Source: Podospora comata (taxonomy: Eukaryota; Ascomycota; Sordariomycetes; Sordariales; Podosporaceae). From it: a stretch of DNA of 64,000 bases. Under the pieces are notes generated by a model. It made no database searches. It worked only from the letters and a program-made list of their open reading frames with translations, and was not told the origin of the DNA. Numbering within the stretch: the first letter of the stretch is position 1; each line of letters opens with the position of its first letter. Position numbers and translations under genes: made by a program. Below are positions 54,535 to 64,000 of the stretch, in pieces. The stretch is from NCBI GenBank assembly GCA_017354895.1, contig CP071496.1, positions 310,001 to 374,000 on the forward strand, written 5' to 3'.

Positions 54535-55986
54535 ATGGGGAATAAGCAGTCGAAGCAAGATTCAATTCAAGAAGCCAGCACTACTGCTATGCCACCACCT
54601 CCAGCGCCAGGGCATCCATATCCACCGAGGACAAACAGCATCCCCAAACTTGACACCGACTTCCTGCTACAACCGCCTGATGAAAGTTCCATCAGACGCC
54701 CGTGGCTGCAGCTCAACAATCTCATCGATTCACATGTTCAAACGTTTTACACCAACATCGCCAGCATCGGCAAAATTGCCCCTCGCGAAAAGATACAAGA
54801 AGTCCTGCTGGTTTCAGGAATCGTTGAGAGCACCAAGGACGTCGATAACCTCACAGAATTACTTTACGTTCCGGGGCACAGGAAGCTTGGGTTGCGAATA
54901 TGTATTGCCCGGGCAGTGCTTGCGAGTATCGACTTTCAGAATGGCAGCCCTGAGATGACATCTCTCGACAGACAGGTTGTGGAGCTCATGAGCCGCTTCA
55001 AGACACTGCGGCCTGAACGAAGTCCAGAAGAAGAGGCTGCTATCGCCCACTGGCGTATGATTACCGCCTTTTTCCTGGCCCCAGACTCGAAGCACTCAAG
55101 AGCGGATCTCGCCGGGGAGATTCCATGTGTGGACGTTCTCGTCAACTTCCTTGGGCTCTTCAAGCGACATTCGGATCTTGCCAACCCGGAGCGGGCCGAA
55201 CAAGGAACGAACAACGCAGACCAAGATTGGAAGGGGAGCATCAGGACCATCGCCGTCCACGCCATCGGCATTGGAGAGAAACTATTCTGCCACCCCTCCA
55301 CCTGGACCTTTCGCTGGTGCTCGCATCGCAAGGAACAACAAAGAGAAGCCTCGCAGATAGTGCTATTCCCAGCTCTTGTTGAGGACGTGATGTCAAACAG
55401 CAGCAAGAGACGTCACAACACCATTCAGGCAGCCGACATCTCTCCTGCCTTTGTGTTCTCACCGAATGGCACCGTAATACCGGCACCAGAACAACAACTA
55501 GATCCAATACCGGCACCGGTGTCACCGAGCAGATCAGCGAGCTCCACTGCCTCGAGGCCAGCCAGCATAGGATCTGGCGGCGGCGGCGGCGGCGGAGGAA
55601 GTGGCGGAGCACGCTACTCTCCGAACCAAGTCATTGCCGCCAGATCATCACGAAGGAGCTACTTTGGAGAAGACAGCCCTCAGAACCATTACGTGACGGT
55701 GAATGGCGATACAGGATTCTCGACAACGATACCACCGGGGTCAAATGTGAATATTGTCGTTGTCCCAAGACGGCCGTCAACCTCTCGCACCGGCAGTGGC
55801 ACGCTGGTCTCCCCGGTGGTGTATGATAATCGAAGACCAATAGTGATCAGTCACTCTCCCGAGTCTCATTCGAGACACAGCAGGAGACCACACTCGGCAA
55901 GTAGGGTGGTATATCCGGAGGAGGATGGGGAAGAGTACGAGCGTGTCAGCAGGAGGGATATTGCCAATCGGTATCGGACAGCATAA
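54535..55986 (+). CDS. N-myristoylated protein of unknown function
   Basis: An intronless frame of 483 residues begins MGNKQSKQ, which fits the N-myristoylation signal (Gly2, Ser6, Lys7), so membrane anchoring by a lipid is likely. A short Pro-rich segment follows. Residues about 40-300 form a helical domain (LNNLIDSHVQTFYTNIASIGKIA ... DWKGSIRTIAVHAIGIGEKLF). The last 160 residues are disordered, with a run of eight glycines, many Ser/Arg pairs and a basic RR-rich end. The helical block is of a type seen in fungal proteins without assigned function. I do not recognise a named family. The ATG at 54535 is chosen because the in-frame codon two before it is GTG and Gly2 makes the lipid signal. 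Confidence 0.8.
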   Translation: MGNKQSKQDSIQEASTTAMPPPPAPGHPYPPRTNSIPKLDTDFLLQPPDESSIRRPWLQLNNLIDSHVQTFYTNIASIGKIAPREKIQEVLLVSGIVESTKDVDNLTELLYVPGHRKLGLRICIARAVLASIDFQNGSPEMTSLDRQVVELMSRFKTLRPERSPEEEAAIAHWRMITAFFLAPDSKHSRADLAGEIPCVDVLVNFLGLFKRHSDLANPERAEQGTNNADQDWKGSIRTIAVHAIGIGEKLFCHPSTWTFRWCSHRKEQQREASQIVLFPALVEDVMSNSSKRRHNTIQAADISPAFVFSPNGTVIPAPEQQLDPIPAPVSPSRSASSTASRPASIGSGGGGGGGGSGGARYSPNQVIAARSSRRSYFGEDSPQNHYVTVNGDTGFSTTIPPGSNVNIVVVPRRPSTSRTGSGTLVSPVVYDNRRPIVISHSPESHSRHSRRPHSASRVVYPEEDGEEYERVSRRDIANRYRTA

Positions 55987-56567
55987 ATAAATTATGAAGG
56001 ATGGTGGATGGATTGTTTTCACAGTTATGGATCATGAATGAAATCCCGAGCGGCGTTGATTGCTCCTAATGACCCAAGCGCCAATGTCATATTTTGTCTG
56101 CTATATTTGCCTTGAAAAACGCCATCACAGGGCATCTGTCCTGATGGCTCAAATTGACGTCGATATTCCCGTCGGGTGAAGATCTGGACAGTGGCCCTCC
56201 GTCAGAGGTCACCATTTGATCAGTTCCGGGTCGCGGGTGACCCCCACACGATGGATAGGATTTACAAGCGTATCAAGGAGATGCCTCACCCAAAGCACTC
56301 AATTCCCCGACAGTCCATTCTCCAACACAAGTGAATCGCATTCATCAGATACACTATTATATTGCTCTTCGGATTAGTTGCAGCTGAATCAAGCACCCAC
56401 CTCTCATTGGCTGCCTTTTGGTGGGGCACTGCGCCGTTGGAGCAGGGGCTTCATCCCAAGTTCAGTTGCTGACGGAGTGAATTCCGACTCTCGCATTTTC
56501 ATAAGAAAGACCATTTTCTCTCGCTTCCGTTGCTGGTTTTTTCTTTCCTTCCCTCATCATCATCACC
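55987..56567. other. Intergenic, P450 promoter
   Basis: This 581-bp gap should hold the P450 promoter. No clear TATA box or other feature is evident. Confidence 0.45.
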
Positions 56568-58336
56568 ATGGCGTTGCTGGCAGCAATTAACGACGCGGGC
56601 CTCGGCGCCCGCCATGCCGTGCTCGCCATTGCCTTCTTGCTGGGATCGGTTATCGCCCACTATCTCTTCCGAGGCTATCAGGTGAGAAAGACATTCAAGG
56701 ATCTTGAAAAGCAGGGTATAGTAAGTACTCCAAGTCGGCCCCTCCAAGAAAGGCCACGACACTGACCGACAACTCACAGCCAATTATGCAACATTCATGG
56801 ATACTTGGCCATCTCGAAATCGTCGGCAGACTCCTCAAGGACCTGCCCTCGGACGCCCACGGCAATTACCTCCCGATTCTCATACTTGAAAACTGGCGCG
56901 AACTCTTCCCTCAATGCGAGAACCGACCACCGGTCCTCTACCTCGACATGTGGCCCTTTGCCCAGCCATTCTTGTTGCCCCTCCTGCTGCCCATCGCGGT
57001 CCAATTCACCCAAGACCACTCCCTCCCCAAGGCTCACGAGCAAAACAAGATCCTACAACCCCTGACAAAGAACAAGGACCTCTCAACCATGGACGGAAAC
57101 GAGTGGAAAGTCTGGCGGAAGAGGCTGAATGTAGGGTTCTCGATCCAGAACATCACGAACCGCATCCCCGATATGCTGGACGAAGTGGAGAAGTTTTACG
57201 ACAAGCTCGAAGCCAAAGCTGGGAGGAATGGCGAGTGGGGCCCGGTCTTCCAGATGGAGTTGCAGACGACGAAGCTGGCGATGGATATGATCTTTCGCTT
57301 CTTCTTCGGCAAGCAAGTCCATGCCAGACTGGCCCATGTCCAGCCAGCCCTCGAAGATGCCATCATGGACACGATTCGGAGATTTGTCTTTTTTCACCAC
57401 ATCGGCAACTTTCTGGTCGAACACAGCCCTTGGAGGAAGTTCAAGTTGTGGAAGAATTACCGGACTTTGATGGCAGGATTGGGCCCCGTCCTGCAACAGC
57501 GACTGGGCGAGTTGACCGCCGACGATAAGCCCCGAGCCAAGGTTGCCGACACCGTCGTGGACGCCCTGATACAAGGAGTCATGGAAGATCGCGACGCAGG
57601 GTTGGTCAACACATCGGACCGGGATTTCTTGGAATTGGCAGTTGGGCAAGTCGGCATGTTCATCTTTGCTGGACACGACACGACTGCGAGCGCTATTTGC
57701 TGGGTTCTCCACTTGCTATCGAAACATCCCGAGGTCTTGGAAAAGGTCAGGGCTGAGCACGACGCGGTTCTTGGGCCCGACCCGAATGCTGCCGCCAGCG
57801 TGCTGCGCGCGAAGCCAGAGTTGATCAACGCGCTCACTTACACCAACGCTGTCATGAAAGAGGCCATGAGAGTACATACCAACGTCGGCACCATGCGGAG
57901 GGGCGAGCCCGGTTTCTATCTCACAGGGCCAGCCGGGAGTGGATATGATGGGGTGAAATTCCCTTGCGGGGAAGGATGGGTGGTATGGGACAACACCTTT
58001 GCGCTGCACAGAGACCCGGAGCAGTGGCCAAGGGTACATGAGTTCATACCAGAGAGATTCCTGATCACGGACGAGAACGATCCTATGCACCCACCAAAGA
58101 ACGGCTGGAGGTTCTTCGAGCTCGGGCCGAGGAACTGCATCGGGCAGCATCTGGCGATGGTGGAGATCAAGATGGCGCTGGTGCTGGTGTTGCGGAGGTT
58201 GGATGTGGAGGCTACTTGGGATGAGTGGGATGCTAAGAGGTGCGAATTCTACCCATCGGGTCTTGACAAGGTAACTAACATGAAATCAACCAAACAGGGC
58301 TCTCAAGGGAAAGAAGACGCCCATGATATGGGGTGA
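56568..58336 (+). CDS. Cytochrome P450 monooxygenase
   Basis: Exon 1 (56568-56720) and exon 2 (56780-58336) encode 569 residues; the 59-nt intron has donor GTAAGT. An N-terminal membrane anchor (VLAIAFLLGSVIAHYLF) places it on the endoplasmic reticulum. The I-helix oxygen-binding motif AGHDTTAS, the K-helix ExxR (KEAMRVH), the PERF segment (IPERFL) and the heme-binding loop FELGPRNCIG with C504 as thiolate ligand are all intact. The type is close to the P450s named after sterigmatocystin genes (StcS-like), but the substrate is unknown. The extreme C-terminus after FYPSGLDK is a polar 20-residue tail that could include a mis-read splice site. A secreted esterase gene follows on the same strand. 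Confidence 0.93.
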
Positions 58337-58914
58337 CAGGTGTTATCATGCTGGGGGGGAGTCGCCGCCTCACGTCAAGGACCACATGCCGGTTCACATT
58401 CGATTGAGGCAGTAGTCGCTATTGAGGAGGCACGTCATACGTTTGATTTTGTCTTGGAAACGGGAAGCGGAGGAAAAGAAAAGCGGACAGTAATGTTTAA
58501 TGACAGTATTAACAAACCTCATAGGCTACTTGATTTGTCGCTGAATTCGTCAAGAACCTAGACTCTGAATTGTGCTTTTGGTGTGGTGACGAGCCTTTTG
58601 ATACGATTGCCGTGTGCTGGGAATACTACCTCTACAGGATCACAGGTCTCGGTTTCTCGGTGGTGAGAAAACGGTGAGGGCTTCTGATTGGGCCGGCAAG
58701 GACGAGCTCGATATTACCAACCTGCGAGGGCATCCTGCACATGCACCCCCAGCTACCACGAGGGGATTTGAGAAGAATAGCCGCCATGCGCCGGCTACCC
58801 GGTTATCTGCAGCGCGGGGATATATCCCAAGACCTACCCCCTCCTCGAGGCTGAGAAATGCTTGTTCATTTTGGTTACCACTCCGCAACGGCATTCACCT
58901 CGAGATTCAACAGA
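58337..58914. other. Intergenic, esterase promoter
   Basis: The 578 bp between the P450 and esterase genes show no coding feature or obvious regulatory motif. Confidence 0.45.
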
Positions 58915-60893
58915 ATGAAAGGCTCAACGATTTTGGCCTGGTGGGCTTTGACCGCTGGCCAGGGGGTGATTGCAGCAAGGGTGAAGCTTCATGTTCCTAT
59001 TGTGGACTTGGACTATGCGGTTTACGAAGGGTATCACAACTCAACTTTCAACACCAATGTTTTCCGAGGGTAGGCTTCCACACTCAACATCAAATTCCAC
59101 AAGACGCTGGCTGATATTGAAGATCCAGCATCCGTTTTGCCGCTCCGCCGAAACGATGGCAACTTCCCGATGCACCTGAGGTTGACAGGGCTTCCGTAAC
59201 CAAGGCAGTCAACAATCCACCGAGATGTCCTCAGTCCGGTGCTGCGCCAGGGTAACCTGAGTCTTCCATTCTAGTCGTCAAGATGCTGACATGGATTTGT
59301 CAGACCTGCCGCGGTCAACTTCACACAGGACGTACTGGGTGATGAGGACTGCCTCTTTCTCAACGTCTTTGCCCCGGTCAGGGCGAAGAAGCTGCCTGTT
59401 TTGGTATGGATTCGTATGTCTTCCACCAGCCCCAGTCCAAAGACCACATAGATACCAACTCTTGCAGATGGCGGCGGCTATGGGCTCGGGTCCGCTGCTA
59501 GCTTTGACTTCTCCCACATGACCCAGACCGTCAACAACGGCTTCGTCAGCGTTGTGATCCAATACCGTCTTGGAGCTTTTGGGTTTCTTTCGTCGGCAGA
59601 ATTAGTAGAGAACGGGGGAGTTCCCAACGCTGCTCTGCACGACCAGCGGTTTGCCTTGCAATGGGTGCAGAAGTACATTGATCGGTTTGGCGGCGACCCA
59701 GACCAGGTCACAATCTCGGGCGGGTCAGCAGGCGGTGGATCAGTGATGTTGCTTGCGATGGCAAACAATGGAACAGAGGGGAACTCATTGTTCAGACGCG
59801 GAATCGCGAGCAGTCCTTATTTGCCTACTCAACCGTACGTTTCCCTTTTACTTGCGTCATGATTTCATGCTGAGGTGCCACAGCAACTTCGACGATGGCC
59901 TGCCAACAGAATACTACCGCCAACTCGCCCGTCGCACCAACTGCCTCAACGCCACCTCTGTCTTCTCCTGCCTCCGAAACGCTGACACGTTGCTCCTGCA
60001 AAACGCCTCCTCAGCAACAAGCTACTCTGCCCGGTTCAACCAGTGGGCTTTCATCCCCGTGACCGATAACAAGCTCATCTTTTCCTCCCCCACCGAGCAG
60101 CTCCCTGCAGGCAAAGTCAACGGGGAGGCCTTCCTCGCTGGTGTAAGCCCCGCCCCCCCCCCCCCTTTGCCCCTCCCCCAAAACAATGCTAACCACTCTG
60201 TGTGTACAGAGCAACTCAAACGAGGGTTACTACTTCACCCCCCAAAACATCACCTCCCAATCCACCTTTCTCTCCTTTGTCACCCTCAACTACCCTTTCC
60301 TGTCCCCCGAGAACATCTCCTCCATTCTCTCCCTCTACACCCCCTCCCCTCTCCCCGCCGACACTCCCCTCTTCGAAACCGACGGCCTCAACCCCCCTTT
60401 TGCGACTGAGATGTCAGCAGTTGGGAAGGGCTGGCAGCAGGCAGCGAATAATTTGTATGCAGAAACAACATTTGTCTGCACGGCGTACTGGCTGGTGGAA
60501 GCGTACGGGGAGAAAGGGTGGCAGTATCAGTTCTCCCCTCCAGGGGCAGGGTTTCACGGGAGTGACAACGGGCCATTGCTGCAGGACTCCAAGATTGGGA
60601 GGAGTGGGACGGTGATGGATGAGGAGTTTAGACGGGGGTTTCAGGGGATTTGGGGACGGTTTGTGACTAGGGGGGTGCCGACTCTGGATGGGCAAGGGGA
60701 GGGGGCGGTGGCGGAGGCGGTGAGGGAGGGGGTATGGAAGGCGGGGGGGAGGGACTCGTTGTTGAATCTGAACGTTACTGTTGCTGAGGGGGGGAGGGAA
60801 AGGGTGAATACCTGGGCGGTGGTGGATGGGGAGGGCTGGGAGGGGGGACGGGGGGGGAGGTGCAGGTTTTGGAAGGGGGTTGGGTTTCGTTGA
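58915..60893 (+). CDS. Secreted type-B carboxylesterase
   Basis: Six exons (58915-59069, 59129-59251, 59304-59413, 59468-59834, 59884-60142, 60210-60893) encode 565 residues. A signal peptide (about 1-21) precedes a cholinesterase/lipase fold. The catalytic triad is Ser216 in SGGSAGGG, Glu343 in SNSNEGYYF and His454 in GAGFHGSD. The oxyanion loop HGGGYGLGS is intact. The GIRFAAPPKRW and EDCLFLNVFAP signatures are family-specific. The nucleophile elbow reads GGSAG instead of the common GESAG. The substrate (lipid, sterol ester or aromatic ester) is unknown. Exon 5 has two in-frame acceptors 9 nt apart (exon start at 59875 or 59884). The C-terminal third is very Gly-rich, through GGG-biased codons. 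Confidence 0.9.
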
Positions 60894-61127
60894 GTTTGGA
60901 AGGTTAAGTAAGGAGACTGGGCTGCGTTGGACGGGACAGGTCACAGCGAAGAGAATAGAGACTGTTGGGGTTGGTAATATGGTTTGCCAAAGGATGTGGA
61001 TATGTACTACCGCCTGGTATGTCAGGTGGTAAAATGCTAAAGTATATACAGGTGAAAATAAGATGTTTGTTGGTATTAACCCGACGTCGCTCATGCTCGT
61101 GCCCTTTTCCGAGTCGCATTGAGACAT
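60894..61127. other. Convergent 3' ends of esterase and AA9 genes
   Basis: This short gap lies between two genes that converge. It probably holds both 3'-UTRs. Confidence 0.5.
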
Positions 61128-62112
61128 TTATGGGAGGCACTGGCCTGGAGGAAAGACACGTCAGCATGTGTGAGGCAAAGAAGGATAAGGGGGACAACAT
61201 ACTGTACCACTGGTTGGAAGCCACGCAGGTACCCTGAGCACAGGTGGTAGGCCCGGTATACCCCTGACCACCGCACTGGCCATAAAGAGGAGCACCGGCA
61301 CCACCACCGTTCCCACCAGTAGGCTGGGGGTTAGGAGCAGCAGAAGTCGGCTGAGGCTGGGGGTTGGGGTTGGAGCCACCGGAGCAGGTGAGAGGAGCAG
61401 GGCCGGGGATGGTGTAAGGACGGCCGCCGTTGGTAGGGCGGCCCTGGAGGTCATAGATGGAGACCAAGATGCCGGGGTGGTCCGCGGTGTAAGCACCGGG
61501 GAAGCTGACAAAGTTGGAGCCGGTGTTGGTGCCAGACCCAGTAATCTCGATCTGGGCGCACTCCATGTAGAACTGGGCGGCACCGCGGACGCTGGCGGAG
61601 TGAAGGGCGAGCAGCTCGACGCGCATAAGGTAGTGGCCGGGGGCGACGCAGCTGGGCATGTCGAAGTAGTGCCAGCCGCCGTTGGAGATCATGTTGTCGA
61701 CAGCCCAGACGCCGTTGTTGAGGCCTTGCTCGGCGACCTTGAACCACTGGAGGCCGGACGTGCCAGCGTTGGCAGCATTGTTGACCTTGGCGAGGTAGAC
61801 CTGGATGGGACCCTTGTGGGAGGCGGCGATGGGGTGATCCGGGTCGTTGGGCCCGGCGGCACCACCAATCTCATGCCCCCACCAGGCACCGACTCTGGCG
61901 CCGGCTGGGACCTTGATCACGGTGTTATCCCGCAGCTGGATGTTGGTGTTGCAGGCAAAGTCGGGGTGGTTGACGTTCTCGATGGGGAAGTTGCTGTAGG
62001 GAGCGCGGACGCCCTTGAGCTGGCCTTGGTCGACGCCGTTGACCGACACCTTTTGGAAGATGGAGTGGGCGCTGACGGACGCAGCCAGTGAGACGAGAGT
62101 GAAGGCCTTCAT
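61128..62112 (-). CDS. AA9 lytic polysaccharide monooxygenase with CBM1
   Basis: This copper enzyme oxidatively cleaves cellulose or related beta-glucans outside the cell. Exon 1 is 62112-61203 and exon 2 is only 17 nt (61144-61128); the intron is 58 nt, with donor GTATGT. The product has 308 residues. Signal peptide cleavage after residue 15 exposes His16 as the mature N-terminal copper ligand. His99 in SHKGP is the second ligand of the histidine brace, and the axial Tyr lies in [14 protein letters not shown] Pro/Gln/Asn/Gly-rich linker (about 230-270) leads to a CBM1 cellulose-binding module ([15 protein letters not shown] ... NQWYSQCLP). Its last Cys is supplied by exon 2. A TATA box precedes the start. 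Confidence 0.95.
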
Positions 62113-63664
62113 TGTGTATGTGTGTGGAGAATCGTGGGGATGACTGAAACCGAACAAACAAGCTTTTCGAGATGCTCAGAAAGAAACAAGCAAATGACAA
62201 AAACAGTCGGTGGCGCTTGTAGGTTGCAGAGACAAGACAGTACTTTCTTGACCCCTCGGGAGTCAACTCTTCTTTTATACATCTCGTCCGATGTCATTCC
62301 GGTCTGGCCTCGCATCGAGGTGTGTCAAGTGTGTAATTTCGTTGCATTGTCCGCGGGGCAGCCTAGCGGCTCAGTATTCCGGGAACCGATTCTCGCAACA
62401 GCTCAAATAGGAAACGGAGGTATCCTCCACGACGGAAGCGAACTCGATCGCCTTGGCACCGTCCAAGCGGCACACCCAAAACCCGGTCCAGGTGCAAAAG
62501 AAAACCTGGGGTAGATGTGGAGGTAGCCTTCCGCATGGTCAGTCGGCCCGTTCGTGGTAACCAAGGGTGGCGTGGACGGCTTGTATGTACATATAGACCG
62601 CCCCCTTTTCATCCCCGTGATACGCTCGGAATTTTCCTCCGTGGTTGGAAACTTGAAGAATCTTGCTGTTTGCTGTAGCTACCAAGGCTTCTGCCCCACA
62701 CAGACTCACGTTGATGTTCCGGATATATTGATGATGGGTGCGGGATGCACTGTTGGTGGTGGTGATGATGCTGGTTGGAGGAATTGGGCTGCTTGATCGA
62801 GAGCCCAAGACGACGCCATCATCACCATTAATCACCACACCAACACTCCAGGGTGAGAACGGCGTTGCACCTATGCGCACCAAGAGCACCAAGACGGAAT
62901 TTTCTTGCAAATATATTGAACCGTCGTCACCTCTTGATAAGGACGGCGGGGGACAGTCTACACATCCCACGTCTGCCCACCACCTATTTACCAAGACATT
63001 AATGACGAACAAATACAAGCTTTGGGTAGCATTTAATACTAGACAAATGACAGTTTCCATAAATAAAGCTGCCCCCACGTCGAACAGAGTGTCCTTGCAA
63101 AAAGATGTAATCGCGCCGTCAAACCTTAGCACAGAACATCGGCTGTAAAAGCATCCACCAAGGGCAAGCCAACCCGCTAGCAGGCTTTTGAGTTTCCTCG
63201 TGCACTATATTAGCTATGTATCTCATATTCTCTACCTTAGGCACTTATCTCAGCTCCATAAACACATAGGTCTGTCCTTCTTACATTCAAGAAAGTCGTC
63301 GTAAAGATGATGCAACCCTCAAGGGGCCGGTTACACCCTGATTACGGTCCCAAAAGCCCAAAACATGATGGATTGTATTTACAATGACCTGTGGTTACCT
63401 AGATAGAAATGTCATTTCATGCCGATTAAAACTTACCTACCTATCTACACTAATCAGCATAATTTCAACTCTGGTACAACCTAAATACGCGATGCATGCA
63501 CGTTCAGTTAGGTAAGGTACCCAGAGATATTCTTTGTTATTGAAGGTGAAGTAGCATCCAGCTCTTATCTGATCGCTGGGCGCCACCCACGCTGCAATCG
63601 CCGCATCTTTCCTTGACCGCTTGCTGACTTTGTCTCTGTCACTTATCTACCAACACATCGGGAT
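62113..63664. other. Intergenic, AA9 promoter and AT-rich region
   Basis: The first part contains the AA9 promoter. The rest is AT-rich with TACCTA-type motifs around 63430-63520. No gene is supported. Confidence 0.45.
62273..62279 (-). promoter_or_regulatory. TATA box of the AA9 gene
   Basis: On the minus strand TATAAAA lies 161 bp upstream of the AA9 start codon. The position suits a core promoter with a short leader of an inducible cellulase-type gene. Confidence 0.6.
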
Positions 63665-64000
63665 TCAGGCGCTCACTGGCCCATCGATTATCCCGTCCTC
63701 ATCAGTGTAGCCCTGCTCCAGCATGAACACCGCCTTTTTCAATCCATAATATCTTGCCAGTTCCAACGTTGTCGCGTGGGATACTTTATATGGCGGGGGG
63801 TGCTTGTTACCCACCATCCACCCTGTCCTTGGTTCCATGGTCATCTTGTCCCTCATCTCGCTTCCGTATTTGATGAAACAATTGTGGATATGGGTTTCGC
63901 GTAGCAGAAGTAGTGTTGCTAAGGCTTCATACCGTCCTTCAATCGCCAGGTGAAGAGCCGTCCGTTTTGTTGTGCTTAGACCTTGATACTCATACACTGG
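63665..64000 (-). CDS. Ankyrin-repeat protein, C-terminal part (cut by window edge)
   Basis: The minus-strand frame is open to the right edge and ends at 63665, giving about 111 visible residues. One ankyrin repeat is clear (KRTALHLAIEGRYEALATLLLLRE), and a second, degenerate one contains ATTLELARYYGLKKAVFMLEQG. The start and the remaining repeats lie outside the window. Ankyrin proteins are abundant in these fungi, and no specific role can be assigned. Confidence 0.75.
   Translation of the reverse strand, partial: PVYEYQGLSTTKRTALHLAIEGRYEALATLLLLRETHIHNCFIKYGSEMRDKMTMEPRTGWMVGNKHPPPYKVSHATTLELARYYGLKKAVFMLEQGYTDEDGIIDGPVSA

Noticed and set aside
58262-58336. Possible short intron near the P450 C-terminus
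   Set aside because: A GTAACT ... CAG segment exists but would be only about 27 nt, too short for a fungal spliceosomal intron.

Overview
The window is from a filamentous ascomycete, most likely a Sordariomycete close to the Sordariales. Protein genes have short introns (45-77 nt, one of 152 nt) with GTRNGT donors and CTRAC-type branch points. A single dispersed 5S rRNA gene, a fungal phytochrome, a Zn2Cys6 regulator, an AA9 lytic polysaccharide monooxygenase with CBM1 and a SomA/Flo8-type LisH protein all fit this group. Gene models were built by hand from reading frames and splice signals, so exon borders are predictions. I saw no intact transposon, retroelement or CRISPR-like array.

Layout. 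0-9.8 kb: a secreted GH16 glucanase, tRNA-Ser(AGA), a 5S rRNA gene, and a secreted GMC oxidoreductase on the minus strand. 9.9-14.1 kb: a full fungal phytochrome hybrid histidine kinase (PAS-GAF-PHY-HisKA-HATPase-REC). 16.1-18.8 kb: a SomA/Flo8-like LisH regulator on the minus strand, followed by a gene-poor stretch to about 24.2 kb that holds a thioesterase-like relic and one doubtful small reading frame. 24.2-28.1 kb: a secreted NTF2-like protein with a Gly/Asp spacer and a GT8 glycosyltransferase. 29.8-32.1 kb: a coiled-coil protein.

33.8-42.0 kb: an L-rhamnose catabolic mini-cluster. It contains an SDR L-rhamnose dehydrogenase and an L-rhamnonate dehydratase, both on the minus strand. Divergent from the dehydratase is a Zn2Cys6 regulator that is probably the RhaR/PDR-1 type. 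This is the clearest functional unit in the window: the enzymes catalyse steps 1 and 3 of the non-phosphorylated rhamnose pathway, and the lactonase and aldolase steps are not in the window.

45.0-49.6 kb: a lineage-specific proline-rich protein and a small three-exon gene. 49.75 kb: tRNA-Pro(CGG) with a 57-nt intron. 50.1-56 kb: a protein whose N-terminus resembles fungal STAND/Helo-like domains, a divergent Hsp70-like ATPase, and a protein with an N-myristoylation signal. 56.6-62.1 kb: a cytochrome P450, a secreted type-B carboxylesterase and the AA9-CBM1 oxygenase. The right edge cuts an ankyrin-repeat gene.

Several short tandem arrays lie between genes (ACCACAG, TCTGTG/CCTGTG, TTTGGG, CCCTCTGT). 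One 9-bp coding array, in the SomA-like gene, encodes Met-Ala-Gly repeats.
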